This document shows, piece after piece, positions 62,427 through 64,000 of a DNA stretch of 64,000 nucleotides (positions are counted from its first letter, which is position 1; each line of letters starts with the position of its first letter). The notes below the pieces were generated by a model that did not search any database, was not told where the DNA came from, and saw nothing but the letters and a program-made list of their open reading frames with translations. A program made the translations under genes and the position numbers. Source of the stretch: Phytohabitans houttuyneae (GTDB lineage Bacteria; Actinomycetota; Actinomycetes; Mycobacteriales; Micromonosporaceae); the NCBI RefSeq assembly GCF_011764425.1, contig NZ_BLPF01000002.1, positions 2,170,997 to 2,234,996 on the forward strand. The letters are read 5' to 3'.

Positions 62427-64000
62427 TCAGCACTTGATGGGGGAGAGGGTGAAGTCCTCCACCGTCGGCGTGCTGGTGTTGACCCTCGTCTGGCGCGTCT
62501 GCGGCTTCCAGCCGTCCTTCGCGACGATCAACGAGAGCGGGTTGTTGCGCCGGTCGAGCCAGTAGGCGTACCTGCCCTGCGCGTCCGTGCTGAACGTCCA
62601 GGACATCGCCCACGAGTCCACCTGCACGACCGCACCCGAGATCGGCGCGGTCACCCCGTCGCAGCCCTTGCCGGTGACGGTACCCAGCAGCTTGCCCCAG
62701 GTCGTCGGCGGCTGCACCTCGAAGGTCAGGGCGACCGGCGCCACGCTGTACGGCGTGTTCTCGCCGATGGCGACCGCACCCTTGTACGTGCCCGGCTGGT
62801 CGACGTTCGCCGTCATCACGACGGTGACCGTGACGCTCTGTCCGGGCGCCAGCGTGGCCTCGGTCTTGTCGATCGAGAACCAGCTGACGTCGGCGGCACC
62901 CGTGGCGCACTCCTCGAACCCGGGCAGCGCCTCGCTGTCCGGTGTGGAGTTGAACTGGCCCGAGGAACCACCGATCTTGTAGAAGCCGCACGCCGCGCCG
63001 CCGCGGTACCGGGCGGTGTTGGCGTTCGGCAGGGCCGACCAGGCGCTGGTGGCCGGGTCGTAGGCGAAGCCGGCGTTGGTGATGGCGCCGCCCTGCACGC
63101 CGCCGACGACCAGCAGCTTGCCGTTGGCCACCGCGTACGAGCTGGCCCAGCTGTCGGCCGGCGCGTCCGCGATCGGCGTCCAGCTGCCCGCACCCGGGTC
63201 GAAGGCGTAGCTGGCCTTCTGGGCCACCGTGCCGTCGTTGCCGCCGGTGCAGTAGAGGACACCCTCGACCCCGCCGCACGAGGCGAACGCGACCGACTTC
63301 GGGTACGCGGCCAGCGTCTGCCACGCGTCGGCCACCGGGTCGTACCGCGTCACGGTGTTGGACATCGGCGTGCAGCCGGAGGTGGTGCAGCCACCCACGG
63401 AGTACAGCTTGCCGTCCACGACCGCCTGTCCGGCCGCCGAGCGCGGCGCCGGGTTGGCGGCCTTCTGCGTCCACGCGTTCGCCGCCGGGTCGTACGACCA
63501 GGTCGCCGCGTCCGGTCCCGCGGACGCCCAGCCGCCGGTGGCGATGATCTTCCCGTCGACCACGCCCACGGCCATGCCGTTGCGCGCGGCCGGCAGGTCC
63601 GCGATCGCCGACCAGGTCTGCGCGACCGGGTCGTAGACGAAGTTCTTCGCCGTGGAGGCCGAGCCGGTGCCGCCGCCGATCGAGTACACCTTGCCGTCGA
63701 GGCTGACCACCCGGTTGTCCATCACGTTCGCCGGGTAGTCGGTGATGTCGGTCCACGGCGCGGCCTGCGGGCCGGTCGCCGCGGCACCCGTCGCGTTGGC
63801 ACCCATCGAGGCGTGCGCGGCGAACGAGGTCGGCACGGTGAGCCGCTGCGCGGGCGCGCCCGCCGCGGCGAGGATCTGGTCCCGGGTCATCCGCGAGCCG
63901 TCGGCGCGCAGGAGCTCGAAACCGGCGTCCCGCTCACCGAACGTCACGTCGACGGGCGCCCCGCCGGTGTTGGTCACCGTGAACGTCTTGGTGACCTTGC
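62427..64000 (-). CDS. C-terminal part of a large secreted kelch-repeat protein (runs off the window)
   Basis: The frame is open from the window edge to the stop at 62427 (about 524 residues seen). It has a Fn3-like/immunoglobulin strand (KVTKTFTVTNTGG) and kelch repeats (VVSLDGKVYSIGGGTG, VVDGKIIATGGWASAGPDAA, VVDGKLYSVGGCTTSGC and more, roughly residues 100-300). These are followed by an Ig-like domain (LAPGQSVTVTVVMTANVDQP) and a carboxypeptidase-regulatory-like domain (GKLLGTVTGKGC, FSTDAQGRYAYWLD). The N-terminus is beyond the window. In other actinobacteria such C-terminal assemblies follow an S8 serine-peptidase domain; that is inference. It is probably secreted. Confidence 0.8.
   Translation of the reverse strand, partial: KVTKTFTVTNTGGAPVDVTFGERDAGFELLRADGSRMTRDQILAAAGAPAQRLTVPTSFAAHASMGANATGAAATGPQAAPWTDITDYPANVMDNRVVSLDGKVYSIGGGTGSASTAKNFVYDPVAQTWSAIADLPAARNGMAVGVVDGKIIATGGWASAGPDAATWSYDPAANAWTQKAANPAPRSAAGQAVVDGKLYSVGGCTTSGCTPMSNTVTRYDPVADAWQTLAAYPKSVAFASCGGVEGVLYCTGGNDGTVAQKASYAFDPGAGSWTPIADAPADSWASSYAVANGKLLVVGGVQGGAITNAGFAYDPATSAWSALPNANTARYRGGAACGFYKIGGSSGQFNSTPDSEALPGFEECATGAADVSWFSIDKTEATLAPGQSVTVTVVMTANVDQPGTYKGAVAIGENTPYSVAPVALTFEVQPPTTWGKLLGTVTGKGCDGVTAPISGAVVQVDSWAMSWTFSTDAQGRYAYWLDRRNNPLSLIVAKDGWKPQTRQTRVNTSTPTVEDFTLSPIKC

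Noticed and set aside
1-64000. CRISPR arrays, tRNA and rRNA genes
   Set aside because: No regularly spaced repeats and no tRNA-like cloverleaf or rRNA sequence was found by eye on either strand.

Overview
The window is chromosomal DNA of a high-GC actinobacterium. GC is high throughout, genes sit in tightly overlapped operons with frequent ATGA/GTGA stop-start overlaps and GTG or TTG starts, carbohydrate importers lack their own ATPase, and there are many secreted or lipoprotein enzymes. The gene style (gtac-rich codons, SCO4226-like DUF4242 protein, HNH/DUF1524 secreted nuclease, M64/M6 peptidases) suits Micromonosporaceae or a near relative. That placement is inference, because no rRNA or other marker gene is present.

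Layout. 0-3.7 kb: a Gly-tailed membrane peptide, a type II NADH dehydrogenase and a TPM-domain surface protein. 3.8-5.6 kb: an RtcB-PrfH RNA-repair and ribosome-rescue pair. 5.7-13.7 kb: a sugar catabolic operon (SIS isomerase/deaminase, ABC importer, GH4 glycosidase, PfkB kinase, class II aldolase) with a divergent DeoR-type regulator; it looks like use of an alpha-galactoside or galactosamine-type sugar. 13.8-18.0 kb: secreted HNH nuclease, GH10 xylanase, PucR-type regulator, DUF4242 protein. 18.0-24.0 kb: a gene-poor, lower-GC island with decayed or frameshifted genes, palindromes, a repeated ~97-bp sequence and small membrane or secreted proteins of unknown role. 24.0-31.7 kb: extracellular proteolysis (M64 and M6 metallopeptidases, TlpA-like lipoprotein, lipoprotein, divergent S15-type peptidase). 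32.5-48.7 kb: a 13-gene co-directional operon with a peptide-type ABC importer, HyuA plus two HyuB paralogues, an amidohydrolase, a quinone reductase, an LLM flavin enzyme and an unusual dehydroquinase-like/alpha-beta-hydrolase fusion. 48.7-60.0 kb: a cupin-XRE regulator divergent from a complete tryptophan-to-pyruvate/acetyl-CoA kynurenine/2-aminomuconate operon. 60.0-64.0 kb: membrane protein, LpqC-like esterase, a winged-helix regulator lacking a receiver domain, and the C-terminal part of a large secreted kelch protein.

How the genes work together. The 49.6-60.0 kb operon encodes tryptophan 2,3-dioxygenase, kynureninase, kynurenine 3-monooxygenase, then the 2-aminomuconate branch in the same order I recall for the Pseudomonas nba cluster (E-H-J-I-G-F-C-D). 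The one missing step, N-formylkynurenine formamidase, may be supplied by the alpha/beta hydrolase that ends the upstream Hyu operon. The kmo gene carries a 75-bp inverted-repeat insertion that adds exactly 25 codons in frame, between the residues expected to bind substrate.

A caution for every reader: at least ten coding regions are interrupted by -1 shifts, each explained by loss of a single base, most clearly in C or G runs. Examples are the TPM protein, GH10, peptide-binding protein, DppC-like permease and both HyuB copies. This pattern points to consensus errors in the assembly rather than to ten real pseudogenes. I mark these reading frames as disrupted but describe the proteins they would encode.
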